A DNA stretch of 64,000 nt from Alteromonas hispanica (GTDB lineage Bacteria; Pseudomonadota; Gammaproteobacteria; Enterobacterales; Alteromonadaceae), in the NCBI RefSeq assembly GCF_010500915.1, contig NZ_JAAAWP010000010.1, forward strand, positions 87,280-151,279, in the 5' to 3' direction. Both the position numbers and the translations under genes were made by a program. Shown piece after piece: positions 45,601 through 53,954 of this stretch (positions within the stretch are counted from its first letter, which is position 1; every line of letters starts with the position of its first letter). The notes below the pieces were generated by a model. That model was not told where the DNA came from and searched no databases. It saw only the letters and a program-made list of their open reading frames with translations.

Positions 45601-48048
45601 TTAACGCTCTGCCACCTGCGTGACAATAAACGCTGCTTCACCGCGTGATACGCTATTTGAAGGGTTAAAGAACGCTTTTAAGGTTGGCTGGAAGTCAAAG
45701 CGGCCTTGCTCAAGTTTAACCTCAACCTGCATTAAACCTGCCGCAAGAGCTTGCTGAACATAGCCTCGCAGTTCAGGCGCAATATCAGCGGTATCCTCTA
45801 CTTCAACCGCTTCGCCGAGCACAATGGCAATAACCTTGTCTGCCGAAAAACTCTGTGCTTCAGATTCCAAGCCCAACGCTTGTACCATCGAGTACGCTAT
45901 TTCTTCTCGTGATACTGCTGCAGAGCTATCAAAGAAATTACCCTCTGCCTTCATTAATGGCTGGTCCTGCATATCAAGGTCTGCCAACACTGCGCCTTGA
46001 GTGGTGACGGAATTGACCGCTGCGGAATTTGAAGCACTTACGTCAGCAAAGTTGATAGCGTTGCCATCAATTGATTGGCGCACATTGGCACTAAGCGCTA
46101 GCGTGTCTGCTAATTCGGCGCGAGTAAGCACTTTGTTTGGCTTAAAGCCACGCTTCTTGGCGTCCATTAGCTCATTTGATACAACATACTCAATAAACGG
46201 TTTCGCGGGGTGCCCTACCGCATCATCAATACCTGTAAAGCCATCCGTTACCAGCAAACGAATATTAACGTCGTTAGTCGCAGGAATACCCAAACCATTA
46301 GTTACACCAAGAGGGTCGACCGACACGCCGCTTATACTTCCAATACCACGGCTGTAAAGTTTCCATGTTCCGGGCTTACCAGGCGCTGCAGTACCCACCG
46401 AAGAACCCAAAACAGGCAAGCCTATACCAGAGCCGTATGTATTGCCTTCAGGATCTTCAAGTACAAACGCCGTGGCCGACTCAATGGAAGCGTTGGCCAC
46501 AACCATAGACACATCAGGACCGACTTCAAACGTTTCTGTTGGCGATTCACCCACGGGTAAATATGTGGTTGAAAGTGTAAGTGATTCACCTTCAGATACG
46601 TTAGCAAAGGCGTTAAATTTACGGTTTTGTTTTACCGTGTCGCCATATACTTCCACCCCATCAATTACTGCTTTTACCGCTGCATACGCATTTACGTAAC
46701 CAGCTCCCGCCTCCCAAGGCGCAAGCCCTGCCATAGGTGTGGCGGTTTCTTGTAGAATCGACTTCACATCTTCCCACTGAAGAGAAGGGTCTGCCTCAAG
46801 CATAAGCGCCACAATACCCGAAACATGAGGGGCCGCCATTGAAGTGCCGCTTGATACTGTATAGAAAGGTAAATGTTGTGGCTCGATTAATTCGGCATCG
46901 GCTTGTGCACTGAGTGCTCCTAAACTAGATAGTGAAGCGCGCGCTGAAATAACGTCTACGCCTGGCGCGGTTACCGTCGGGCGGTCTTCCCAGGTAAAGA
47001 CTTCACCGTCTACAACAACCTCGTCACCCTTGCCATCAACACCACGTGAGCTAAAGTCTGCCAACTCACCCTGCTTGTTTCCTGCAGCAACGGTAATTAC
47101 CCAAGGCGCCTTTTTGAAGTTACCGGTAATAGTCGATTCGCCTGGCCCAGAGTTACCAGCAGAGAATACCGTGACAATTCCCGCATCGGCTAGGTCTTTG
47201 GTTACTACATTCGTTGGATCGTCTGGATTGAAATCTGTACCTACGTCACCAGTGTTACCGAACGAGTTTGAAATAACACGGATGTTGTATGTGTGTTGGT
47301 GCGTTTTCGCATAGTCGAAACCACCAATGGTGTCGAGGATAAACAATCCTGCGCCCGAACCGTAACCAATAATATCGGCTCCCGGTGCTACACCAGCATG
47401 TAAACCTGAACTTTGCGCGCCATTACCGCCAACAGTACCGGCAACATGAGTGCCGTGGCCACCAAGAATGTCTGTGTTCGATACATCTTCTTGGTAAGTA
47501 ATGGGTAAAATTCCGCTGAAACTTGCCAAGTTAACTTGAGCAAGTACGTTTTGCACAACGTGATTTGGAAACTCCAAGTCGCCGTGTGTGCCGTCTACGC
47601 CAGAGTCGTTAACGACTACACCAATACCTTTGCCCGATACTGGTACACCGTTTAAACGAATATCTCTGTCTGCACGGAGTTTTTGGACGCCAGTGATTTG
47701 CGTAGACTCGTGATTTTCTAATACCAGCGGGTCGTTGTTCCAAACCGAGATCACATCATCACGCTTATACAGAGCTTCTACCTGCGCTTTGGTAGCCAAT
47801 ACGCCCACAACAGGCAGACTACGCATGCTCACACCACCGGTTATTCCCAACGCATGAATAGCGTTAAGCTGGCTTTCTGTTGCTGGACCTTCGTTATCGA
47901 ATGTAACAATCACTTGATGAAGCTCTAAGGGAGCTTGCGACAGGTTGTTGGCTAATGTTTCGTGGAATGTTTTTGCGCTTACCATGCTAGTGGGTAGAGC
48001 GACTGAAACCGCTGCAGCTATTATTGACTTTTTACTTAAGAATTTCAT
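45601..48048 (-). CDS. Second secreted S8 subtilisin-like protease with SLH-like C-terminus
   Basis: An 815-residue paralogue of the protease at 36826-39303, with the same order: signal peptide (ending MVSA), I9-like propeptide, catalytic domain with D148 in VVVNDSGVDG, H198 in GGHGTHVAG and Ser in SGTSMAAPHVSG, a beta domain, and an SLH-like C-terminus (FIEYVVSNELMDAKKRGFKPNKVLTRAELADTLAL; FFNPSNSVSRGEAAFIVTQ). AGAGGTG precedes the ATG. It is convergent with, and touching, the kinase-regulator operon. A G-run/C-run box with an AATACTCAT element lies upstream. SLH-like ends are rare in Gram-negative secreted proteases and may attach the enzyme to the surface. Confidence 0.93.
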   Translation of the reverse strand: MKFLSKKSIIAAAVSVALPTSMVSAKTFHETLANNLSQAPLELHQVIVTFDNEGPATESQLNAIHALGITGGVSMRSLPVVGVLATKAQVEALYKRDDVISVWNNDPLVLENHESTQITGVQKLRADRDIRLNGVPVSGKGIGVVVNDSGVDGTHGDLEFPNHVVQNVLAQVNLASFSGILPITYQEDVSNTDILGGHGTHVAGTVGGNGAQSSGLHAGVAPGADIIGYGSGAGLFILDTIGGFDYAKTHQHTYNIRVISNSFGNTGDVGTDFNPDDPTNVVTKDLADAGIVTVFSAGNSGPGESTITGNFKKAPWVITVAAGNKQGELADFSSRGVDGKGDEVVVDGEVFTWEDRPTVTAPGVDVISARASLSSLGALSAQADAELIEPQHLPFYTVSSGTSMAAPHVSGIVALMLEADPSLQWEDVKSILQETATPMAGLAPWEAGAGYVNAYAAVKAVIDGVEVYGDTVKQNRKFNAFANVSEGESLTLSTTYLPVGESPTETFEVGPDVSMVVANASIESATAFVLEDPEGNTYGSGIGLPVLGSSVGTAAPGKPGTWKLYSRGIGSISGVSVDPLGVTNGLGIPATNDVNIRLLVTDGFTGIDDAVGHPAKPFIEYVVSNELMDAKKRGFKPNKVLTRAELADTLALSANVRQSIDGNAINFADVSASNSAAVNSVTTQGAVLADLDMQDQPLMKAEGNFFDSSAAVSREEIAYSMVQALGLESEAQSFSADKVIAIVLGEAVEVEDTADIAPELRGYVQQALAAGLMQVEVKLEQGRFDFQPTLKAFFNPSNSVSRGEAAFIVTQVAER

Positions 48049-48072
48049 AGTACACCTCTATTCAAGTACACA

Positions 48073-48124
48073 ATGAGTATTTCTCGTAAAGCACTTTGTC
48101 TCTATGGGGGGTTACCCCCAAACG
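48073..48124 (-). promoter_or_regulatory. Promoter with G-run/C-run box, second subtilase
   Basis: On the minus strand CGTTTGGGGGTAACCCCC is followed by CATAG, 20 bp, then AATACTCAT (48081-48073), 25 bp before the ATG. The same box, the same 20-bp spacing and AATACTTAT occur before the PEP-CTERM gene. Confidence 0.65.
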
Positions 48125-48160
48125 AAAATATATTTCACATTTTTTTAACAGCAGTTTTTG

Positions 48161-48235
48161 TGACTGTCTTTTTTTCATTTTATGACTGTCTTGATAACTG
48201 TTATGACTGTCTGAATATCGTTTTATGACTGTCTT
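48161..48235. repeat. Cluster 3 of the TGMCTGTCT repeat family
   Basis: Four copies of TGACTGTCT (48161, 48183, 48204, 48226), spaced about 21-22 bp and mostly followed by TGATAACT. All are in the plus orientation, between the second subtilase promoter and the PEP-CTERM terminator. Confidence 0.85.
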
Positions 48236-48269
48236 GATAACTATTTTGGAAGGCATTCTAAGAAAAGAT

Positions 48270-48296
48270 AAAAAAAGCCCCCACAAATGTAGAGGC
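48270..48296 (-). terminator. Terminator of the PEP-CTERM-like gene
   Basis: On the minus strand GCCTCTAC pairs with GTGGGGGC (G-T pairs allowed) around a short loop and seven T follow. Confidence 0.7.
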
Positions 48297-48388
48297 GAAA
48301 AGCAAGGGGAAAGTGCTTAGGTAAAATTTTATTTATCAGAAGGATAAGAATAAGAATCCGATCGATGTTTGACTAGTGGAAAAGTTTT

Positions 48389-48943
48389 TTAACTGCGCGC
48401 TCTTATACCGACTAAGCCACAGATTGCCAATGCAAATAAAGCAAACGAGCCTGGTGAGTTTACGCTTGTGGAGTTATTATCAGGTCCAGTTACAGTAATC
48501 AGAGAACCCGCGCAATAGACGGTAAAGTCATTTGTACTTTGGTCTTCAAGGTCGAAGCAAGTGTCGTTCTTCCCAAGCCCGAAAAAGCCGTTAGAAAGCG
48601 TGACCCAATAATTTTCCAGTTCAAAAACAAACTCGAAGCCTTCATCTTTGGTGCCGCTTGAATTGCCAAAAACGCCATCATCGAGATCTACAATTGAGAT
48701 CGCACCGAGATAGTTTTCAGTTAACATTACCGTTTCGGCACCAAAATTAAAGACAAACTCGAATTTCTCAAAGCTAAGGGAATTTACGTGGGCAGCTGAT
48801 TCGTATTGAATAAAGCCGCTAAATAAGCCGGAGCGCGATGAATCATTGTCATTTCGCATTTCTATTTCTTCAAAGTTATAAATAATCGAAGAAAAAGAGT
48901 TAAAAGACATAACACTTAACAGTAACAACATAGCTAATTTCAT
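48389..48943 (-). CDS. Secreted PEP-CTERM-like protein
   Basis: A 184-residue secreted protein with signal peptide (MKLAMLLLLSVMSFNSFSS), a beta-rich body, two Cys in NDTCFDLEDQSTNDFTVYCAG, and a C-terminal sorting-type tail: NSPGSFALFALAICGLVGIRARS has the proline-glycine turn, hydrophobic helix and basic end of PEP-CTERM signals, though the PEP triplet is replaced by SPG. Processing would need an exosortase encoded elsewhere. It has a promoter of the same design as the second subtilase, so the protein and protease are probably expressed together. Function unknown. Confidence 0.75.
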   Translation of the reverse strand: MKLAMLLLLSVMSFNSFSSIIYNFEEIEMRNDNDSSRSGLFSGFIQYESAAHVNSLSFEKFEFVFNFGAETVMLTENYLGAISIVDLDDGVFGNSSGTKDEGFEFVFELENYWVTLSNGFFGLGKNDTCFDLEDQSTNDFTVYCAGSLITVTGPDNNSTSVNSPGSFALFALAICGLVGIRARS

Positions 48944-48976
48944 TACAGTACCTATAACCTGTTAACTTCAGTGGTT

Positions 48977-49030
48977 ATAAGTATTGTCCGAGCTGCAACA
49001 GCGCGCTATGAGGAGTTCCCCCTATAAACG
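48977..49030 (-). promoter_or_regulatory. Promoter with G-run/C-run box, PEP-CTERM-like gene
   Basis: On the minus strand CGTTTATAGGGGGAACTCCT is followed by CATAG, 20 bp, then AATACTTAT (48985-48977), 33 bp before the ATG. It aligns base for base in layout with the second subtilase promoter. Confidence 0.65.
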
Positions 49031-49167
49031 ACTGTCCCATTTTCCCTGTTTAACTACCGCTGTCTAAACCCCCTACCCATTGAGGTGTTTAAACCATGCT
49101 CTCTCAAAGAGTAAATGATTTTATCTATCAAAAATCAGCAAGTCGCAGCCCGAATTACACTTCATTG

Positions 49168-49344
49168 CTAAGCTTGAACGCCCAGGTGAAGATTTACGCG
49201 AGGCTTTTGAATCTTCACTTCAACGCAAACTTGGTCGCCATAATAATTATCAGCGTAGTTACATTCTTTTTTACTGAACGCGACTTTTTCCGCAACGTTA
49301 GTAGGTGACTTTGAAGTAGTAAACTTTGTAAATAATGTGCTCAT
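49168..49344 (-). CDS. Small 58-residue protein of unknown function
   Basis: A 58-codon frame starts at ATG 49344, begins MSTLFTKFTTSKSPTNVA and ends in LHLGVQA before TAG. Support is contextual: TTTAGGAGAAAACG gives a near-ideal ribosome site 6-7 bp before the ATG, and a promoter TTGATT-N17-TATTTT (49413-49385) lies about 40 bp upstream. The product is hydrophilic with two cysteines (KKECNYADNYYGDQVCVEV) and no signal or membrane segment. It sits between the PhoX-like gene and the PEP-CTERM gene in the same direction. I do not recognise it; it may be a lineage-specific small gene. Confidence 0.65.
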   Translation of the reverse strand: MSTLFTKFTTSKSPTNVAEKVAFSKKECNYADNYYGDQVCVEVKIQKPRVNLHLGVQA

Positions 49345-49384
49345 CGTTTTCTCCTAAAGCTAATTCTCAAGATGTCTAATTCTT

Positions 49385-49413
49385 AAAATAACAGGCACAT
49401 TATGCTTAATCAA
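49385..49413 (-). promoter_or_regulatory. Sigma-70 promoter of the small gene
   Basis: TTGATT (49413-49408), 17-bp spacer, TATTTT (49390-49385) on the minus strand. TTAATCA/TGATTAA overlaps the -35 element as a dyad. Confidence 0.5.
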
Positions 49414-49456
49414 TAATAATGATTAAATCAAAAACATTCGATTAGGCTAATAGATT

Positions 49457-50803
49457 TTATCTCATCATCCAAGGCCCCGTTATAGCCAATGTCTTCGACG
49501 GAGAATAAAGATTAACAAATAAGGTTTGACCATCGGGAGAGAAACAGGCACCAGCCAGTTCAGTTTGGGCGTGTAATTTTGCAAAATTATACACTTCACC
49601 GTTAGGCGTTACGCCGCGTAAATGATTATCAACCACATCAGTATATTGGTCTTCACATACAAGCAAGTGGCCGTTGGGGCACACGGTAAGATTATCGCCA
49701 AAGTTATACAAATTTTTATCTTTGCTTTCTAAAAACAATTGTAGTCTGTCGTTTTTCCCATCGACAGATGGCATTAAACGCATTACCTGGCCTAACTGCA
49801 TTTTCCCCCCATTAGTACAACAAAAATACAGCTCATTTTCTCCCCAATGAATACCCTCGCCTCTGGCAAATAACGCGGCGCCCTTTTCAAATGCCTGCAT
49901 ACGGAGGTTATCTTCGGGGCTTTCCGGATGTTCTAAATCTACCCACTCAATATTTAACCACTTTCCTATCGGCATAGTGGTAGCATTCCAATTTCGAGAG
50001 TCGAACTGAGGACGCCCAGACACTTTAAGCGCTTGTAATTGACCGCCAGCAGCGAGATTTGAAGGCGAGTTTGGTAAAAAGCGATACAAGACACTGTCGC
50101 CTCTATCTTCTGTTAGATAAACTATGCCGGTGCGGGGATCGACACTTGCGGCTTCATGATTAAAACGTCCCATTGCTGTTAACGGCACGGCTTGAACCAT
50201 AGAGGTTGCCGACGCTGGAACCTCGAAAATATACCCGTGCTCTTTATTTACCAAGCCATTTGGCTTATCAACCGACTCTTCACAAGTAAGCCAAGTGCCC
50301 CACGGAGTAACTCCGCCGGAACAGTTGCGCACCGTTCCAGTCAAACTCATAAACTCTCTTTCAACGTGTTGAGTAGACAGATTGTAAATTATTGTTGATG
50401 TACCACCTGGCAAGGCTACTCCACTACTATAAGTATCGTATGCGAGAGAGTGAGAATGCTGTTGAATAGATGGAGGCTGTTGTTCGATATGCTTTGGGTG
50501 TAACTCGTGATTGCGGATGAGCGCTAGTCTATTATCGTCAAGAGCTAAACACCCCATACCGTCTGCTCTGTCTGGCACATTCAAACCGTCAGACATTGCA
50601 TTCCCGAATTCAGAGATAACGCGATAAGAAAACCCACTAGGTAAATCCAATAAGCCATTGCTGTCTGAAAGCAAATTTCCATAGCCTTTTGATATCGACA
50701 TTACCTCTTCTGTTGCCTGACCCAATTGGTTTTTGCCAAAGCCACTTGACGCCAACCCTCCAAACGCTAAAGAACCCAAAATAAACTGTCGCCGTGAAAT
50801 CAT
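49457..50803 (-). CDS. PhoX-family (DUF839) secreted phosphatase-like protein
   Basis: A 448-residue protein with a twin-arginine leader (MISRRQFILGSLAFGGLASS), so it is exported folded. The PhoX/DUF839 beta-propeller signatures are GMGCLALDDNRLALIRNHE, NCSGGVTPWGTWLTCEE, GRFNHEAASVDPRTGIVYLTEDRGDSVLYRF and FGDNLTVCPNGHLLVCEDQYT. Acidic residues and the Cys in these motifs form the Fe/Ca cofactor site in PhoX alkaline phosphatases. Phosphate scavenging is the likely role, but no Pho box was identified. It is monocistronic with no clear terminator. Confidence 0.87.
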   Translation of the reverse strand: MISRRQFILGSLAFGGLASSGFGKNQLGQATEEVMSISKGYGNLLSDSNGLLDLPSGFSYRVISEFGNAMSDGLNVPDRADGMGCLALDDNRLALIRNHELHPKHIEQQPPSIQQHSHSLAYDTYSSGVALPGGTSTIIYNLSTQHVEREFMSLTGTVRNCSGGVTPWGTWLTCEESVDKPNGLVNKEHGYIFEVPASATSMVQAVPLTAMGRFNHEAASVDPRTGIVYLTEDRGDSVLYRFLPNSPSNLAAGGQLQALKVSGRPQFDSRNWNATTMPIGKWLNIEWVDLEHPESPEDNLRMQAFEKGAALFARGEGIHWGENELYFCCTNGGKMQLGQVMRLMPSVDGKNDRLQLFLESKDKNLYNFGDNLTVCPNGHLLVCEDQYTDVVDNHLRGVTPNGEVYNFAKLHAQTELAGACFSPDGQTLFVNLYSPSKTLAITGPWMMR

Positions 50804-50996
50804 AGTAAGGACCTATTAAACAAATATGCTGAGGTGGGCGTCAATTGACATAAATTAATAGTAAAACTGTCATTTGTTATATTATAACAACTAAAAGAAA
50901 TTTTACCTTTCTGCCTTAGCAATAATTGGTCATTGCGCAACAGAATCACTTATACATGAACTGGTGTTCAAGTTACTGAGCTATAATGTCAAACTT

Positions 50997-51121
50997 AGAC
51001 TGTCGAATTCAGACAGGCATTTTTGATTGTCGAATTCAGACTGTCGAATTCAGACTGTCGAATTCAGACAGGAAACCACTATCACACTATCGTGACAGGC
51101 ACGAAAATAGCCTGACAGGCA
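50997..51121. repeat. Cluster 4 of the repeat family, with 14-bp EcoRI-like tandem
   Basis: GACTGTCGAATTCA occurs as a 14-bp unit: at 50998, again as a variant at 51026, then head to tail at 51038 and 51052. GACAGG follows at 51011 and 51066, and GACAGGCA at 51094 and 51114. It lies between the PhoX-like gene start and the end of the EAL gene; the rest of the 336-bp gap is AT-rich. Confidence 0.8.
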
Positions 51122-51139
51122 TAACAATCACAGGCGCTA

Positions 51140-53692
51140 TCACCCTAGCTCACTGTTATGCCAGTGTTGTACAAATTGGGGTTTTGAGAAATAGTAGCCC
51201 TGAAAACGATTACAGCCCTTACTCGTGAGGTAGTCAACCTGCTCTTGCGTTTCTACTCCCTCTGCGATTGATGTGACATTAAGCGCTCTTGCCATTTCAA
51301 TAATGGCATCAACAATAGGCGCTCCCTTTTTAGCGCTGTTATTATCAATATCGTCGATGAATATTTTATCAATCTTAAGTTCACTAATGGGCAACTCTTT
51401 TAAGTAAGCTAAGCTAGAATATCCGGTGCCAAAGTCGTCAATAGAAAAGCGAAAACCATAATTGGCCAATTCGTTCATTGTGTTTTTTACTGTCTCGATA
51501 TCTACCACTAGCGCGGTTTCAGTTAACTCTAAAATTAACATTTGGCTTGGAATGCCGTAATAGTTGATCCTTGCAATCAAAGAGGAGGCGAAATCGGGCA
51601 ATACAATTTGTTTTGCGCTGATATTGATAGCAACGCACAAATCCAGCCCTCGAGCGATAAACCGTTTGAGGGCGTTTAGTGTTTCATCGATGACCCAATT
51701 ACCGATATCGCAAATAACATGGCTTTCTTCGGCAATGGAAATAAAGTCTGCGGGACTGACGACTCCAAGCTCTGCAGAATGCCAGCGTACCAGGGCTTCG
51801 AACGACGTAGTTTCACCACTATGATTTACCTGTGGTTGCAATGCCAACAATAGCTCGTCCTTAGCCACAGCTTGCCGCAGATGAAGCTTTATAGCCAAAT
51901 AGCGATCTAACTCCTCCATACCATCTTCTGAAATATGACAAAGGCCGAAGGGGGCTGATTTTTTAGCCCGCTTCACCGCATTTTCAAGTACATTGATCAT
52001 GCGTTCATAGTTTTGCTTACTGGCTTCAAATATCGCGCTGCCAAGAGAAGCACTCATCGAGACGTTCACGCCGCTAAGGTCTACATCATAGTGCCGAGGA
52101 TTAATTAACGCATTTTCTATCATGCTGGCATTGAAATGATGAATGTCCGCTTTTTTATAGGTTTTCTTTGATAGGACGATAAAGCTGTCGCCTGCGAATT
52201 TATAAATGTGGTAGTCGTGGCCGATAATAAACAGTAACTTTTCAGCAATAGCACGTAGTGCGTTATTAGCATTGTTATAGCCTAAACGCGTATTTATCTG
52301 CGCCATATTGTCCATATCAAGCAAAAGAATATGCATATACTCATGATGAATGGCCGCGCGCAAAATCAAATCTTTGCATTCTTTTTGAAACCACTGACTG
52401 TTGCGCAAGTGTGTAACGCTATCGGTATAAGCAAGGTTATAAATTGTATCTTGGGCTGCTATTCGCTCACTGATATCCCGCACTACGCCAATGTAAATCT
52501 TTTCGCCTAAATCGGTACTTTCAGAAAGCGATAACTCCATCTGAAATACTGAGCCATCTTTGCGCTTTGCAGGCAGTTGCCTGCCCGTACCTATAATTTT
52601 GGCATTCCCTGTACGCTCATAATTTGCCATGTAACGAGAGTGGTTTGATGCATATGGCTCGGGCATAAGTACTTCTACAGACTGCCCGACAAGCTCGTTT
52701 TTTGCGTAGCCAAACATGGAAAGTGTGATGTCGTTACATTGTTTTATGATGCCTTTTGCAGAAATACTCACTACCGCATCGTTAATGTTGTCGAGAATAT
52801 TTTGAATTCTTCCAGCCCGCTCCTCGCTCAAGATCATTGTTTTCTTATAATCGGTGATATCTTCAAAGGCTCCGAAATAGCGCCTCACATTCCCTTCTTC
52901 GTCAAGTTCGTGTTTACCCGATGTTCGGACCCATTTTTTGACATTGCTGGCCGAAAGTATTTGAACTTCAATATCGTACGAGGTGTTGTGCTTTATCAGC
53001 TCAGCAAAGGTGTGCTCGACTAACTCTATTGATTCTTGGCTATAAAACGACAAAGCATCATCTACGCTCACTGGCTTTTTATATGAAATATCGTGAATAG
53101 CATAGGTTTCCTTGGACCAAAATAGCTTGTCTTCAACAGGGTAATATTCCCACGCCCCGGTTTTCGAGAGACTACTTACTTCATCTAATAAAGATAAGTT
53201 ATTTATAGTACGGAATTCTAGATAGTACTTTTGTAAGCGCGTGGCAATGAGCTTTGCATTCGCACTGAAGCCTGGTTTGTGCTCTTCAATGTTAGGCCTT
53301 GGGGACGTAAAAATCGCAGCTAAAATACCTACGTTGCGCCCCTCTTCATTAAAAAGTCCTGCGCCGAGATAAGCCTCTGCCGCTATTTTTTGAAGTGACT
53401 TATCGCTGGGAAAGTGACTGCGTACAGAGTCGGAAAATGCACACACACCGTGTTGTAAAACCTCTTCGCAAGGAGAGCCCTGCAATGGATAATCGGATAA
53501 ATCACTTACTAGCGTTTGCTGTTGAATTCCAACTAACACAGAAACACTATTTTCGTTTCGGACACCAAGCAACAAAAAGTCAGCTTTTAGCGATGCATTA
53601 TATTCAAGCAATTCATCGACAAATACTTGCTTATTGGCCCTAACTAGCCGGCTAAACTCGGCTTCCTCAAATACAGCATTGTGGGTAAACAT
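51140..53692 (-). CDS. GAF-PAS-PAS protein with degenerate GGDEF and intact EAL (c-di-GMP phosphodiesterase)
   Basis: An 850-residue cytoplasmic protein. A GAF-like N-terminus (about 1-150) and two PAS/PAC domains (about 170-285 and 295-410; DNINDAVVSISAKGIIKQCND) precede a GGDEF domain whose motif is AGDSF, so cyclase activity is unlikely. The EAL domain is complete: FEALVRW, NISAKQ, LELTETAL, DDFGTGYSSLAYL, KIDKIFI and AEGVETQEQ, so it should hydrolyse c-di-GMP. The degenerate domain may bind GTP as an allosteric input. It has no transmembrane segment. It opposes the active cyclase at 14719-15702 in the same window. Confidence 0.9.
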   Translation of the reverse strand: MFTHNAVFEEAEFSRLVRANKQVFVDELLEYNASLKADFLLLGVRNENSVSVLVGIQQQTLVSDLSDYPLQGSPCEEVLQHGVCAFSDSVRSHFPSDKSLQKIAAEAYLGAGLFNEEGRNVGILAAIFTSPRPNIEEHKPGFSANAKLIATRLQKYYLEFRTINNLSLLDEVSSLSKTGAWEYYPVEDKLFWSKETYAIHDISYKKPVSVDDALSFYSQESIELVEHTFAELIKHNTSYDIEVQILSASNVKKWVRTSGKHELDEEGNVRRYFGAFEDITDYKKTMILSEERAGRIQNILDNINDAVVSISAKGIIKQCNDITLSMFGYAKNELVGQSVEVLMPEPYASNHSRYMANYERTGNAKIIGTGRQLPAKRKDGSVFQMELSLSESTDLGEKIYIGVVRDISERIAAQDTIYNLAYTDSVTHLRNSQWFQKECKDLILRAAIHHEYMHILLLDMDNMAQINTRLGYNNANNALRAIAEKLLFIIGHDYHIYKFAGDSFIVLSKKTYKKADIHHFNASMIENALINPRHYDVDLSGVNVSMSASLGSAIFEASKQNYERMINVLENAVKRAKKSAPFGLCHISEDGMEELDRYLAIKLHLRQAVAKDELLLALQPQVNHSGETTSFEALVRWHSAELGVVSPADFISIAEESHVICDIGNWVIDETLNALKRFIARGLDLCVAINISAKQIVLPDFASSLIARINYYGIPSQMLILELTETALVVDIETVKNTMNELANYGFRFSIDDFGTGYSSLAYLKELPISELKIDKIFIDDIDNNSAKKGAPIVDAIIEMARALNVTSIAEGVETQEQVDYLTSKGCNRFQGYYFSKPQFVQHWHNSELG

Positions 53693-53954
53693 AACGTCCT
53701 TTTGCGCCCAGCCGCCGACTCGATAATATCTTTAACCAGGCAGAAGATTCTTTCATTTGTACCTACAGTAGAAAAATGAAGGCTTTTTTTCAATAATAAA
53801 GAGAATAGTAGAGTGTGTAACATAGTCAATCTAAAAGAGCATTAAAACGCCAGAAAAAGCTTTTATAAACAATACCTAAGCAAACGCTTATATACCCTTG
53901 AGGAGATAGGTGAATGTCATCTATCGCCAAAAGTTCGTACTCTTCTTCTTATTG

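Noticed and set aside
49096..49308. Plus-strand 70-residue frame opposite the small gene
   Set aside because: No ribosome site; the opposite strand has a better supported frame with promoter and AGGAG.
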